Positions 46,969 to 57,335 of a stretch of 64,000 nt of DNA are shown here, one piece after another. The notes beneath the pieces are model-generated. The model was given only the letters and a program-made list of their open reading frames with translations. It searched no databases and had not been told where the DNA came from. The stretch is from assembly GCA_947683425.1 (NCBI GenBank), contig CANTUQ010000081.1, positions 11,238,501-11,302,500 on the forward strand, in the 5' to 3' direction. This DNA is from Excoecaria cochinchinensis (lineage: Eukaryota > Streptophyta > Magnoliopsida > Malpighiales > Euphorbiaceae). Positions within the stretch are counted from its first letter, which is position 1. Each line of letters opens with the position of its first letter. The position numbers and the translations under genes are program-made.

Positions 46969-49347
46969 TGTAGACACCGGGTCCTTAGATAGCCCAGATC
47001 AGAGTTACCTAATGATGATAAGATGCCTTGTCACAGGCAAAAAAAGGTTAAAAGTGATGATTTCCTGTTAAAATTTGCATTTTAGAGTGAAAAATTAAAA
47101 AATAATAAAAAATATTTTAAAAATTAGATTTGAAAAATGGGGCTTAGAAATTATAGTATTTTAGTTAATTTTAAAGATTAAAAAAAAAGAGGTCGAGCAT
47201 CAGCCATGGCCGCAGCAGCGCGCAGAGGCGCGTGCTGCTGGGCGCTGCCATCGCGCGGAGCTCCTCGCGCGCGCACGGCAAGCGAGCGACTCTCGCCTGC
47301 CAGCGCGCAGCGAGCGAGCGACTCTCGCCTGCCAGTGCGCGGCGCGCATGCTGGCAGCCCGTCGTTCGCTAACGACGGGCGTCCGTCAGCCCTATCCGCC
47401 GCAAATCCGCCAAAATCGCCCGAAATTCAGTTTTTTCCGATTTTTTACCCAAAATTCCATTTTTTATCCCATTTTTTAGGGTTTTTAAAGGCCTTTTTTC
47501 AATTTTTCAAATTTAAAATAATTCATATCTGATTTAATTAAGATTTTTTCATTAATTAGGAGGGTTTTAATATTTTCTTTACATAAAAAGAAAAGGATGA
47601 AAGCTAATGAGGGGGGAATTTTTTAGGGTTTTTTCTTCATCTTTTCTCTTCTTCTTCCTCTCAAAAATTCTCTCTAACTTTGATTAAATTTTTTTCTCCA
47701 ACAAAAAATAAAAATGGTTCAATTCTTTTTCCTTTTTCCAATAAAATTTCTTCTAAACATATTTTTAGAAGAAGTTTTATTGATGAACTTGATTTTGAGA
47801 CAAATCAAATAATTATTTGCTCTCAAAATTCATTTTTTACCCTTTTATTTGTTTTCAATTAATTTTTTTCAAGGTTTTTTTTATTATTTTGAATCACTTT
47901 TTGATGAACAATGGATTTTGGAGCAAACAAAATAATTGTTTTGTTCCTAAAATCTAATTTTCATTTGATTTTCTAAAAGAGAAGTTTTTTCCACAAATGA
48001 TTTTTTTCTTGAGACAAACAAAATAATTGTTTGTTCACGAGAAAATTTTTATGATTTTTTTAATCTTTTTTCTTGGAATAAAATTCCAACATTTTTATTA
48101 TTCAATTCTAATCTTGCAAATCAAGAATAAGAAAATCAATCATCATTTTTATCTTCATCGAATCCGAAACTCTGAGGGTAAACATTTTGGGCCTAATCTT
48201 TTTATTCCTATTTTTATTATTTTATTCATATTTAATTTATTAACATGTATATTATTATTTTTTTATTATTTTCATTTATTCGTTTATTTGTTCTATTGTT
48301 TTTATATTTGTCTCATTTAACATGTTAATATATTATTTTTGTTCATGTAAATATTGATTTCTTATTATTGCTAACGTGTAAATAATTTATTTTTGCTTTG
48401 ATTTCTCATTATTTTTAACATGTAATTAATTAATTTATTTTGATTGATTTTTTTAACATGTAACTGTTTTATGTTAATTGGGATAACATTAAATAATCAC
48501 ATCATTTATTTAATTATTTTCATCATTCTTTTATTCATTTTTTTTATCATTCTTTTTCATTTCTATTGTTATATATTTATTGTTTATTCATTTATTTGTT
48601 TATTTTCATTATTCATTATTATTATCATCATGTTCATATTTTTATGTATTAATTCATTAACATTTTTTATTTATTTCAATCACATCATTTAATTCATTTA
48701 TCATTCATAATACATTTTTCTCATTTATTTTAAGTTGTTAACATGGTAATTCATTTGTCATTATGCTGTCATCTTATTTTATCTTATTTTATTTTATTTT
48801 ATCATTCATTATTTTATATGTTTAATTGATTTTATTGATTTAATTACTAACGTTATTTCATTTATGTTTTGTTTTTTATGTCAAAACTTATTTTCTTTAC
48901 TTGGTCATTTTTGCAAGCACCCGAGGAGATCCAGAAGGCTCGTTTAGGTTAAATATTTAATCACTTTATTTGTAATATTTCATTTATTTGGCTTTTTCAT
49001 TTATTTTGTCATGTAATTTTCTTATAAAATTGTTTATTTTAGGCACGCTAAAAAGAAAATCATAAAAACATTTTTATTAATTAACTTGAAACCTTTCCTA
49101 ATAAAAATGGGACCAGTGTCCTAATTTCCTCCATCCAAAATAAAAATTATCACATCAAAATTGTTTTATAATAAATATGCATGCGAGGACCAATGTCCTC
49201 ATCTTTAATATATATCCCGTTTTATGCATGCTTTGTATTTTTTTTACAATGGGGGTTGTATTCCGCCCCTAGTTTTATTGTAATTTATTTTCATGCACTC
49301 TACTTTAATTATACTTTTATTTATCGCTTCCTTTGAATGAATAACTC
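46969..49347 (+). repeat. 3' LTR of Tat element 2, truncated
   Basis: Near-identical to 35834-38171 outside the GC-rich island. It stops after TTTGAATGAATAACT, where the 5' LTR continues TGCGCTTTAATT, so U5 and the terminal bases are missing. Confidence 0.88.
47190..47402. repeat. GC-rich island, element 2 3' LTR
   Basis: Longer than the 5' LTR copy by about 40 bp. It contains a repeated GAGCGACTCTCGCCTGCCAG segment (two copies near 47283 and 47317) and the inverted repeat CCCGTCGTT/AACGACGGG near 47360-47381. Confidence 0.8.
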
Positions 49348-49621
49348 ACACATAAAAATAAGTATTGAAATAAAAAAAAAACACAAATAAAAGTGCTGTT
49401 AGTAACAAAAATGAATTTAAGCATATAACATATGAAAATGAATTAAAAAATAAAAATGCATTATGAGTGACAAACTAATTAAATTACATAATAAAATAAC
49501 TTAACATATTAACATACATAAAAGCATACATGATAAAAATAATAATAATAATAACAACAACTAATAATAAGAATAATAGTAAACAAGAATAACAATAGTA
49601 ATGATAATAGATAACAATAAC

Positions 49622-49699
<78 letters not shown>

Positions 49700-50577
49700 G
49701 AAGATGAACAATCAAGTAAGCAAAAAGAAATAAAATAAATAAATCATTTCAAAATATATTAAATCTATGAACAAAATCACACTAAAAATAAAAACAATAA
49801 TAAATCTAAAAATATATGTGGTTGCTAATTAATCATAAACAAATAAAATAATAATAAAAAAAATAAAATCAAGCCCAAAATGTTTACACTCAGATTTTGA
49901 TTTAATGAGTGAAGATAGATGATCAATTTTCTTGTTTTTATTTTGCAAAAAATAAGATTAGAAAAATAAAATATAGAAGAAAATTTTTATCCCAAGAACA
50001 AAAAATTAATTTCTTTGTCTCAAGTAAAAATTGTTAAAAAAGAAGAAGAAAATTTCCAAGAACAAAGAATTGTTCTCTTTGTCTCAAGAATTAACTTAGA
50101 AAATAAAATTAAAATATTTGGAAATTTTGTTTTTGAAGAAGAAGAAGAAAAATTTTCTTAAGAAAAATCCCCCATTTTTTTCCCTCAAAAAACCCATTTT
50201 ATACCCAAAAAAACAGATTTAATGAAAAAATTAAAACAATTTAATTCCCATTAACACAAAAAAACTGAATAATTTGAAAGGTTAGAAGACAAAAGGTTTT
50301 AAAAATTAAATTTTACAAAAAAAAAGGAAGAAAAACATAAATTTGGGTCAAAAAACGCATATGGGGGGCTGCTGGGGGCGTCGGGCATGCAACAGGGGCG
50401 AGCGACGCCAGTCAGCTCGCGCGACAGGAAAAATTATTTAAAAACACATTTTTAAAAAAAAATCAATATTGACAAGAAAACTATCACTTCCAACTTTCTC
50501 TTTGCCTATAAACAGGCACAATTAATTTCATCACTGGGTAATCCTGATCCGGGCTGCCTCAGGACCCAGTATCTACA
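49348..50577 (-). mobile_element. Tat LTR 5' portion, minus strand
   Basis: On the minus strand it starts TGTAGATACTGGGTCC at 50577 and runs to 49348, where it meets the truncated plus-strand LTR of element 2. A GC-rich island lies at 50360-50430, with a TTTATAGGC TATA-like word near 50508. It is preceded (50578 upwards) by a polypurine-like tract and tandem repeats, so it is the 3' LTR of a minus-strand element whose U5 end is probably 35562-35833. Confidence 0.75.
49622..49698. repeat. AAT microsatellite, 77 bp
   Basis: About 25 uninterrupted AAT units, the longest microsatellite in the window. Confidence 0.97.
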
Positions 50578-51619
50578 GTTGCTCCCAAGTTTGGGGAGAC
50601 TAGTGCATGGGTGCCTAGGTGAGCCAAAATTCACAGAAAGGAAAAAGACGCGTACTTGAGGCTGCCTCCTTTCAGCTGCTCCCAGGAGAATAGTATTGTG
50701 ATTTGAAAGTTTTCCTTCCGGATCGCACCGAGTTGCTGACAAGACTATGAAGTGCGGTTATTCCAGAATAACACTGAGCCGTTAAATAAACTACAAAGTG
50801 ATTGCACCGAGTCGCTGACAAGACTACAAAGTGCGGGTGTTAAATATCACCGAGCCGTTAAATAGACTATAAAGTGATTGCACTGAGTCGCTGACAAAAT
50901 TACAAAGTGGAGGTGTTGAATATTATCGAGCCGTTAAATAGACTATAAAGTGATTGCACCGAGTCGCTGATAAGACTACAAAGTGCATGGGTTGAATATC
51001 ACTGAGCCGTTAAATAGACTACAAAGTGAGTGCACCGAGTCGCTGATAAGACTACAAAGTGTAGGTGTTGAATATCATCGAGCCGTTAAATAGACTACAA
51101 AGTGATTGCACCGAGTCGCTTACAAGACTACAAAGTGCAGATGTTGAATATCACCGAGCCGTTAAATAGACTACAAAATGATTGTACCGAGTCACTGATA
51201 AGACTACAAAGTGCAGGTGTTGAATATCACCAAGCCGTTAAATAGACTACAAAGTGATTGTCATCCTCCTGGATTGCACCGAGTTACTGACAAGACTACA
51301 AAGTGCAGGTGTTGAATATTACTGAGTCGTTAAATAGACTACAAAGTGATTGCACCAAGTCGCTGACAAGACTACAAAGTGCAGGTGTTGAATATCACCA
51401 AGTCGTTAAATAGACTACAAAGTGATTGCAGCGAGTCGTTGACAAGACTACAAAGTGCAGGTGTTGAATATCACCGAGCCGTTAAATAGACTAAAAAATG
51501 ATTGCACCAAGTCGCTGAAAAGACTACAAAGTGCAGGTGTTGAATATAACTGAGCCGTTAAATAGACTACAAAGTGATTGTGACAAGACTACAAAGTGCA
51601 AGTGTTGAATATCACTGAG
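50578..51619 (-). repeat. 76-bp tandem repeat, 3' region of minus-strand Tat element
   Basis: About twelve copies with period 76 (for example 50799 to 50875). Each is a dimer of two related halves, one with GCACCGAGTCGCTGACAAG and one with CACCGAGCCGTTAAATAG, both ending GACTACAAAGTG. The left end (50578-50640) carries the polypurine tract and the CTAGGTGAGCCAAAATTC block that precedes other Tat 3' LTRs. Confidence 0.92.
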
Positions 51620-51946
51620 TGTGATACGCGCCGAACCCCGGGGCGCCCCGAATGACCCGCTTTTAGGGCGTTCAAGAGAGGTTCATGGAACTTGTAAGAA
51701 ATTACAAGTGCGTCTATTTTGGGCAACAAGGACATTTTTTAGAGTCGCCACCCAATAGAATATTGGGAAAGGTCGTCTAACCTTAGTGAGCCTAAGACAA
51801 CATTTACGTCCATTTTGGGCAAGCCAGAGATATTTTGGAGTCCTCACCCCAATAGAAAATTGGGATGACACTCTAACCTCATGGAGTCTAAGACAATGCA
51901 GATTGGGCCTAGTTTGGGTAACAAGAGATATTTTGGAGACCCCATC
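51620..51946 (-). mobile_element. Tat LTR U5 fragment
   Basis: Plus-strand reading TGTGATACGCGCCG marks an LTR 3' end on the minus strand. The 327 bp contain about three U5 sub-repeats with CCCAAT/ATTGGG-type stems and end at the next LTR insertion. Confidence 0.7.
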
Positions 51947-52205
51947 TGTGACGCACGCCGGAACTAGAAAGGCCCTCATTGAATTCGCTTTTAGGATTCG
52001 AGGGATTTGTTCGTGTCTTTTATGATCTTGGGCATCATGAGTCATTTTGGATGCCTCCTTTCCAATAGAACATTGGAAAGGATCATCTAGACCCACAACG
52101 CTTTTAGGCACCTTTTGAGGTATTTTGGAGTCGCCACCCAATTTACGAGAAATTTGGAGAGGTCTCTAACCTCTATTAGTCTAAACCAAAGAACGTGTTC
52201 GAAAC

Positions 52206-52210
52206 TTCAC
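52206..52210. repeat. Target site duplication TTCAC (left)
   Basis: Matches TTCAC at 61258-61262 exactly. Confidence 0.93.
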
Positions 52211-53459
52211 TGTAACACCCCAAAACTGCCCCAGTAGTTTGAGCCTGTCTGAGTCTGTTTGTGCTTGTATATGTTTATGTGTGTGTGCATACCTGTGGGC
52301 CTTATGATGTTGCATGCATGCTAATTTATGTAAGTATATGTGTATGTTAGTGTTATATAAGCAGAGAAGATTTATTGGTGTGTGTTTAAGGATAAGGGAA
52401 TAGGGTGTGATTAAGTGATAATAATTGAGTGTAAGGGAGAGTAAGGAAGTAGGGTGCTTGTGGGATCATTTCCTATGAGAGAATGACACTTGGCTAGGAG
52501 ATAAGAATGAATTAATGGGTGAGTGAGAGTGAGGACAGCTGTAAACCTTTTTCCTTTTCTTTCTCATCCCGTTGCTTTCCTCTTCCTCACGCCATTTGCA
52601 GCCTTTTATTCTTCTTCCTCTTCTTTCCTTCTTCTTACTTACATAATTCTGCTCTTCCCTTCTTCTTCGGGTGACTGTTATAGCTGGGTTTGTGTCTTTT
52701 GCACTCAAGGGTGAGTTTGTAGGAATTGTGTCTTAGGTCTTCTCTTCTTCTTCTCTGGGTTTAATTTTCAATTATGTGGTACTTTGGTATTAAACCTGGT
52801 TGTGTTGGATTTGTGGTTCAGAGGAGCTTCCTAGATTATCTAAGGGGAAAGAAAAAGCTAGTGGAAGTGGAGTTTGCAAATAGGAGCCAAGGAGATCAGG
52901 TTTGGGAAATTTTCTTTTATATGTATATGAAATTTTGTATATTTATGTATGATTTAAGCTTCTTGAGTGTTTTGTTGATGATTTGTGATGATGTTAGTGA
53001 GTGTTGGCTCAAATGATTCATTGGTGCATGTGAATAGGTTTTTGGGTGAAAAACTGGATTAGAATACACTGGACCTTTCTTCGGTTATTAAGCTGTTTTG
53101 GGAGTTGTAGAACTCCAAATTGTATGAAGTCAGTACCTTTAGAAAGCTAAGATATAGGCCTACAAATGTGTTAGAAATAGTTTTGAGCGAATTGCGACTC
53201 TCAGTATCCCAAAAGTGGTCAAGAAGTAGAGTTATCTTCTTTGGACGGGTTTAGGGAAGCACTGTGGGTTGTTTAGATCATATCTGAATAAATAGATGTC
53301 CAATTGATCTTAAATTTGTTTCATTTAAATTTAACATCCTAGAGAAGATTTGTTAAGAAGGAAGTTTTGTCTAAAAATGTCGTTTAGATTCCCGTTTAGG
53401 CTGAACAAAAACGTGTAGTGCAGCAGTCCTTAGTTTTGCCTTCTGTTTTGCAAATTTTT

Positions 53460-53504
53460 GGTATGTCACGGTCACAATGAATTTCATTGCTACCGTGACA
53501 TACC
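53460..53504. repeat. 45-nt near-perfect palindrome
   Basis: Outer arms GGTATGTCACGGT and ACCGTGACATACC pair over 13 bases. Inner arms CAATGA and TCATTG pair after two mismatches and leave a 3-base loop. A shorter relative lies at 53537-53568. Copies in the other LTR start near 58586 and 58663. Confidence 0.88.
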
Positions 53505-54118
53505 AAAATGCTGGGCAGAATGCTTATTTTTGGACCTCACGGTCACAATGAATTCATTGCCACCGTGACCCCTTCTGTCTTGACCATTTTAGGTGTTTTT
53601 CTTCCCGAATTGAACCCGTTTTGCACCGAAACTTTCTAGGATCCATCCGATGTATGTTTAGGACATTTAAATGAGTATAAGAATAGTTATCACTTGGAAA
53701 ATAAACATGAATAGGATTAAGATTAATAGCGAACTAAAGAAATAATAATGTACAACTGTATGAAATAGAATCAAATTAAGTATAATGACCTTCTTAAGCA
53801 TTATAATAGTTCAATTCATACAAGCATGAATAATATGAACAAGTGTTTATAATTATGAAATGAGGTTGCTTAATGGAATATGTATATAGGGGATATGAGC
53901 AGTGAATGTGTAACTGAAGTAATTGCCTAATAATATTATACGATGCATGCATTGATAATGATAAATGTGATTTAATGCTTTTAGCCTATGGATTCCTCTA
54001 TTAAATGGAAACCCTTAATGCGGCAAATCGGGTAAGTAAGTATTTACATAAATGTTCAAATAGTTGGTATGAATGATATGATAAAGTGCGTGTGGAATAA
54101 CATTTTGTTCTGGGCATG

Positions 54119-54368
54119 TCACGGTGACAACCATTTTGGTTGTGACCGTGAGGTGTCCAGATTTTGCTTCTGTTCTGGGTTCTGGACATGTCACGGTGAC
54201 AACCAGTTTGGTTGTGACCGTGAGGTGTCCAGACTTTTGTTTCTGTTTGGTTTCTTTGGTATGTCACGGTGACAACCATTTTGGTTGTGACCGTGAGGTA
54301 CCCCAAGTTTGCTTTCTGCTGAAAATTTTGGTATGTCACGGTGACAACCAGTTTGGTTGTAACCGTGA
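54119..54368. repeat. Four tandem 33-nt hairpins
   Basis: Hairpins at 54119-54151, 54191-54223, 54264-54296 and 54336-54368. Arms TCACGGTGACAACCA and TGGTTGTGACCGTGA pair at 14 of 15 positions around a 3-base loop, with a fixed single mismatch. They are spaced about 72 bp, with spacers ending in GGTATG or GACATG. The other LTR holds the same array at 59245-59494. Confidence 0.9.
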
Positions 54369-55570
54369 CCTACCCTGTTTTTTTGTAAAGAATGGTTAAC
54401 AGTTAAAATTAAAGTTTGAATGCTAAGTTTGTGATTGGCCTGATAATGTTTCCATATTTGACTCTGATGAATGTTAGAATATTGAATAGTGCTAAAGCAT
54501 GTTGATGGAAGTATATTTTATGCTTTGTAATACAAATAGTATGATGCATGGCTAATATTATGAATTTATTTATATGTCTCCTATACTCTGGATTAAGTAT
54601 GATGATATTTATATATTGTCTGATGTGAGACATGATTTGAATGATGCATGACCTGCGAGAGTCAGTCTAGTGGATAGTTAGGCATGCCTAATAGAGTCTA
54701 TGTATGCGTAGCTGCAGCGCCCCTTTGAACGATTTGGACCCTGATCAGGTCCCCGAATGGTTCCTCGCGAACCCCTATTATGTGTATGTGTATGTGTATG
54801 GATCTTGTTTAAGGTCCTGTTCAACGAAATGTACTTTCCGACTTGTACCTGTAAGGTACATTATATTATGTGTTCGATTCGTACCCGTAAGGTACCATTC
54901 AGTACTCGTTATCCACTATTATGAGTCAGCAGGTGTATGATTGGTTATATGTGTTTATAAGCATGTGATTCTGATCAGTTATGATTATAGCTATGGGAAG
55001 TAATAAGTGCAAACTTATTATTGGACTCTCTGGAATACCGTGAATATAATGCAATGTTGTATATTTGCTTATGTTAAAGATAAATGTTGCGCAGCGGAAG
55101 TGTGATGGTGATGTGATTTTGTATTTACGTTCCCAATTAAAGTATATGTGTTATAGTGTGATCAGTTAGGGTACTAGTTTTCGAGACTGATACTTGGGTA
55201 TTTTGGTGGGATAATTACATGGTTAAATTGTTCTGTATCTATGCATGATATACTTCCTAATGCCTAAATTTTTAATGAGCTCGGTGAATGTATACACATG
55301 AGGACCCGTATTTGTACGATAATACAAGTATTAGCATATAAATGTAATGATACTGATATGTGATGCATAGGTAAGTACACGCATGTGAAGTTGTCTATAG
55401 TTATGCATGAACATATTTACATCTGGTATGGTGATGTTTGTTTTGGTTTGTGTCCTTCATATGAGTATACGAATATGATTAGAAGCAATAGTGAAAATGG
55501 CTATTATATGCAAGCATGTACATTTCTCTGTTAAAACTAGGTGTGTATGATATTTGGGTGTGTATGCCTT

Positions 55571-55655
55571 GACGACCATTGTGAATGGCCGTCCATATTA
55601 TTATGTTTGTTTTCCCCACTAAGTGTTATCGCTTAGCACGGGTTCTTTTTCCCGT
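55571..55655 (+). other. Stem-loop module near Tekay LTR 3' end
   Basis: Three stems in a row: 55571-55593 (GACGACCATT/AATGGCCGTC, loop GTG), 55619-55636 (CTAAGTG/CGCTTAG, loop TTAT, with one G-T wobble) and 55638-55655 (ACGGG/CCCGT). The second LTR has the same module at 60697-60781, where the wobble is a perfect C-G pair. Confidence 0.75.
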
Positions 55656-56135
55656 ACAGGTGACAGGTCTGGTCCAGTTCGAGTCGCTCATCTGCAGAGT
55701 CGGCCACATAGGAGCTAGGAGTTTTGGTTTCTGTCCATCTTCTTTATTTTGGATTTTGTAATTCTGTCAAATATGTATATGTATTAATATGTAAAGAGAC
55801 TGGAATAATATTTTGGGCTATGTAAATATTTGTTATTAAGAATTTCCTCTATTTTATCGTCTGTCTGTAACTTCTGTTGCATGGTGGTAAACTTACATAT
55901 CTGTATGTCTTTGGTTGGTGTATGTGCGTTGGTGAAGTATGTATGTGTGTATGCTTTTGTTTAAAATATGCGCATTTGTGAATTTTGTATGTTCGGTTTT
56001 TGCTCCTTAAAGTTTAATTCTTTCGTAATTATGTATGTTTTGTATCGTTTCTGTTCGGTAACACACCTACTCGTACGGCTTCCTACTCCCTGACGGATGG
56101 GTTCGCCTACGTATGGGTTGGGGTGTTACATTTAG

Positions 56136-56147
56136 TGGTATCAGAGC
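56136..56147 (+). other. Primer-binding site, tRNA-Met(i)
   Basis: TGGTATCAGAGC, five bases after the 5' LTR, as in other Tekay/Del elements. Confidence 0.92.
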
Positions 56148-56291
56148 GCGGTTTGACGGTTCTGGTTGTCTTTGTTTGTTTGAGTGTCAGGTCTTTGTAT
56201 GCTAGTTAGTATGTGTCATGTTTTTGTGGATAAGTCAGTTTTGTGTCGTGGCCTAATGCAGATGCGTCTTGTCTTGTGTTTGTTGTGTTAG

Positions 56292-56837
56292 ATGGAGTCT
56301 GACCCGAGTGAGAAGATGGGCGAGACGATAGAAAGTGTCAATCCAGTTAGTGTGGATCAGAGTGTTTCCGAGTGTCCTCTGGATAGGGATTCTGGTTCTG
56401 TTTCCGATGATAGGGCTCTAGTGCGAGGGTTGATTCGGATTTTGGATAGGTTAACTACCCCTCGTGTCCCTCAGGATTTTGTTAAGAAGATACCTCAAAA
56501 AAGGAAAGTTTCAGGCAGTGAAGTGTCGGCAGGGAAAAGGATTCGAGAAACTCCGTTATGTCAGTTCTGTCAGAAGCAACATTGGGGTCTTTGTCGGAAG
56601 TTCACTGGAGCTTGTTTCCGATGTGGCAGCAAAGCCCATCAGCTTGCCGATTGTCCGAAGTCAAGGGAGAATTTAGCTCGGCAAGCTAGGAAAGATATGG
56701 AGGATTTGCTTAGAGCTACTCGGAGATCAGCTGAATTTGTTGAGCGCCGTAGAGTAGTGATGGAGCCGGCAGAGCCTTCCAGTAAATTTATATTAATATG
56801 CTTGAGCAAGTTTCTTTTAATATTTGGAAGTGGATGA
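56292..56837 (+). CDS. gag: Truncated Tekay gag with zinc knuckles
   Basis: 181 codons. The first ATG after the leader (56292) is the natural start. Residues 1-60 are acidic and serine-rich. A basic stretch (QKRK, GKRIRE) precedes two cysteine motifs: C90-C93-H97-C101, then CFRCGSKAHQLADC at 108-121 (CX2CX4HX4C). This pair, with the GAC between, is the usual end of Tekay/Del gag. The large central capsid-like domain is missing, and the hydrophobic last 18 residues look like out-of-family sequence past a deletion. A nucleic-acid-binding peptide is possible. Whether it is made is unknown. Confidence 0.7.
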   Translation: MESDPSEKMGETIESVNPVSVDQSVSECPLDRDSGSVSDDRALVRGLIRILDRLTTPRVPQDFVKKIPQKRKVSGSEVSAGKRIRETPLCQFCQKQHWGLCRKFTGACFRCGSKAHQLADCPKSRENLARQARKDMEDLLRATRRSAEFVERRRVVMEPAEPSSKFILICLSKFLLIFGSG

Positions 56838-57321
56838 GTATTGGGATTCTATAAGGTTTTGGTAGTACTCTATATACCTGTCGGCTATCTCCAGAAAAGT
56901 GTTTGAATAAGAGCATCTTGAATCATGGGGATGGGATAAAGTGCATCATTTTAGCATCAATTGCATTTCTTCCTCATTATTCTGCATACATGAATCATCA
57001 CATACTCATTGCATCATTATCTCTTTGACCATACATGATAAGCATTTGCATATGTGTTTTGATGGAGAGGAAGCTGACAGGGTATACGTGTACTATTTGT
57101 TACTAAGGATTAAGAGTGAAAGGAGCAAGCATAGCATTGGTTAAAGAAAGTATTCTATGCTTGGTGTAAGTTGAGTAGGAAGTGATTAAGAGCACCGCAA
57201 TGGTAATAAGTGTAAGTAAGTGAATAGTTTGGGAATGCAATGTATGAGTCTGAGGGTGAGTCGAAGTGTAATTTTTGGAGTTTCTTCTGGTGTAAGTGAA
57301 TTTCGAGGACGAAATTCTGTT

Positions 57322-57335
57322 AAGTGGGGGAGTAT
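57322..57335 (+). other. Polypurine tract of Tekay element
   Basis: AAGTGGGGGAGTAT directly before the 3' LTR, preceded by TTTCGAGGACGAAATTC, the common Tekay segment downstream of pol. Confidence 0.85.

Larger units (their letters stand above)
35834..49347 (+). mobile_element. Tat/Ogre-like element 2, decayed
   Basis: A 13.5-kb element with a 5' LTR, tRNA-Arg-type primer site, conserved leader, gag, RT and integrase remnants in the expected order, a long tandem-repeat region, polypurine tract and a 3' LTR that lacks its last roughly 500 bp. Protease, most of RT, and RNase H were not found. The right-hand target duplication was lost with the LTR end, so integrity of the pair rests on the matching order and on the leader and PPT. 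It shares its leader and several UTR blocks with element 1. Confidence 0.85.
52211..56130 (+). repeat. 5' LTR of non-autonomous Tekay element
   Basis: 3920 bp. A TATATAAG word near 52356 is a candidate TATA box. Hairpins at 53460-53568 and 54119-54368 and the 3' stem-loop module at 55571-55655 are described separately. Short frames inside are repeated in the other LTR only because the LTRs are copies. Confidence 0.95.

Noticed and set aside
50723..51610. Second CRISPR-like alternation of two short repeats
   Set aside because: Both halves of the 76-bp unit are conserved, so there are no spacers. It is a dimeric satellite-type repeat.
52774..53016. 80-codon frame conserved at 57899-58141
   Set aside because: Conservation between two LTRs of a recent insertion is not evidence of function. 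There is no recognisable domain.
54001..54399. Frames of 67-112 codons with repeating HGHNQ-like or CHGDNH-like peptides, repeated near 59127-59525
   Set aside because: The peptide repeats are direct translations of the hairpin array. The second copy is the other LTR.
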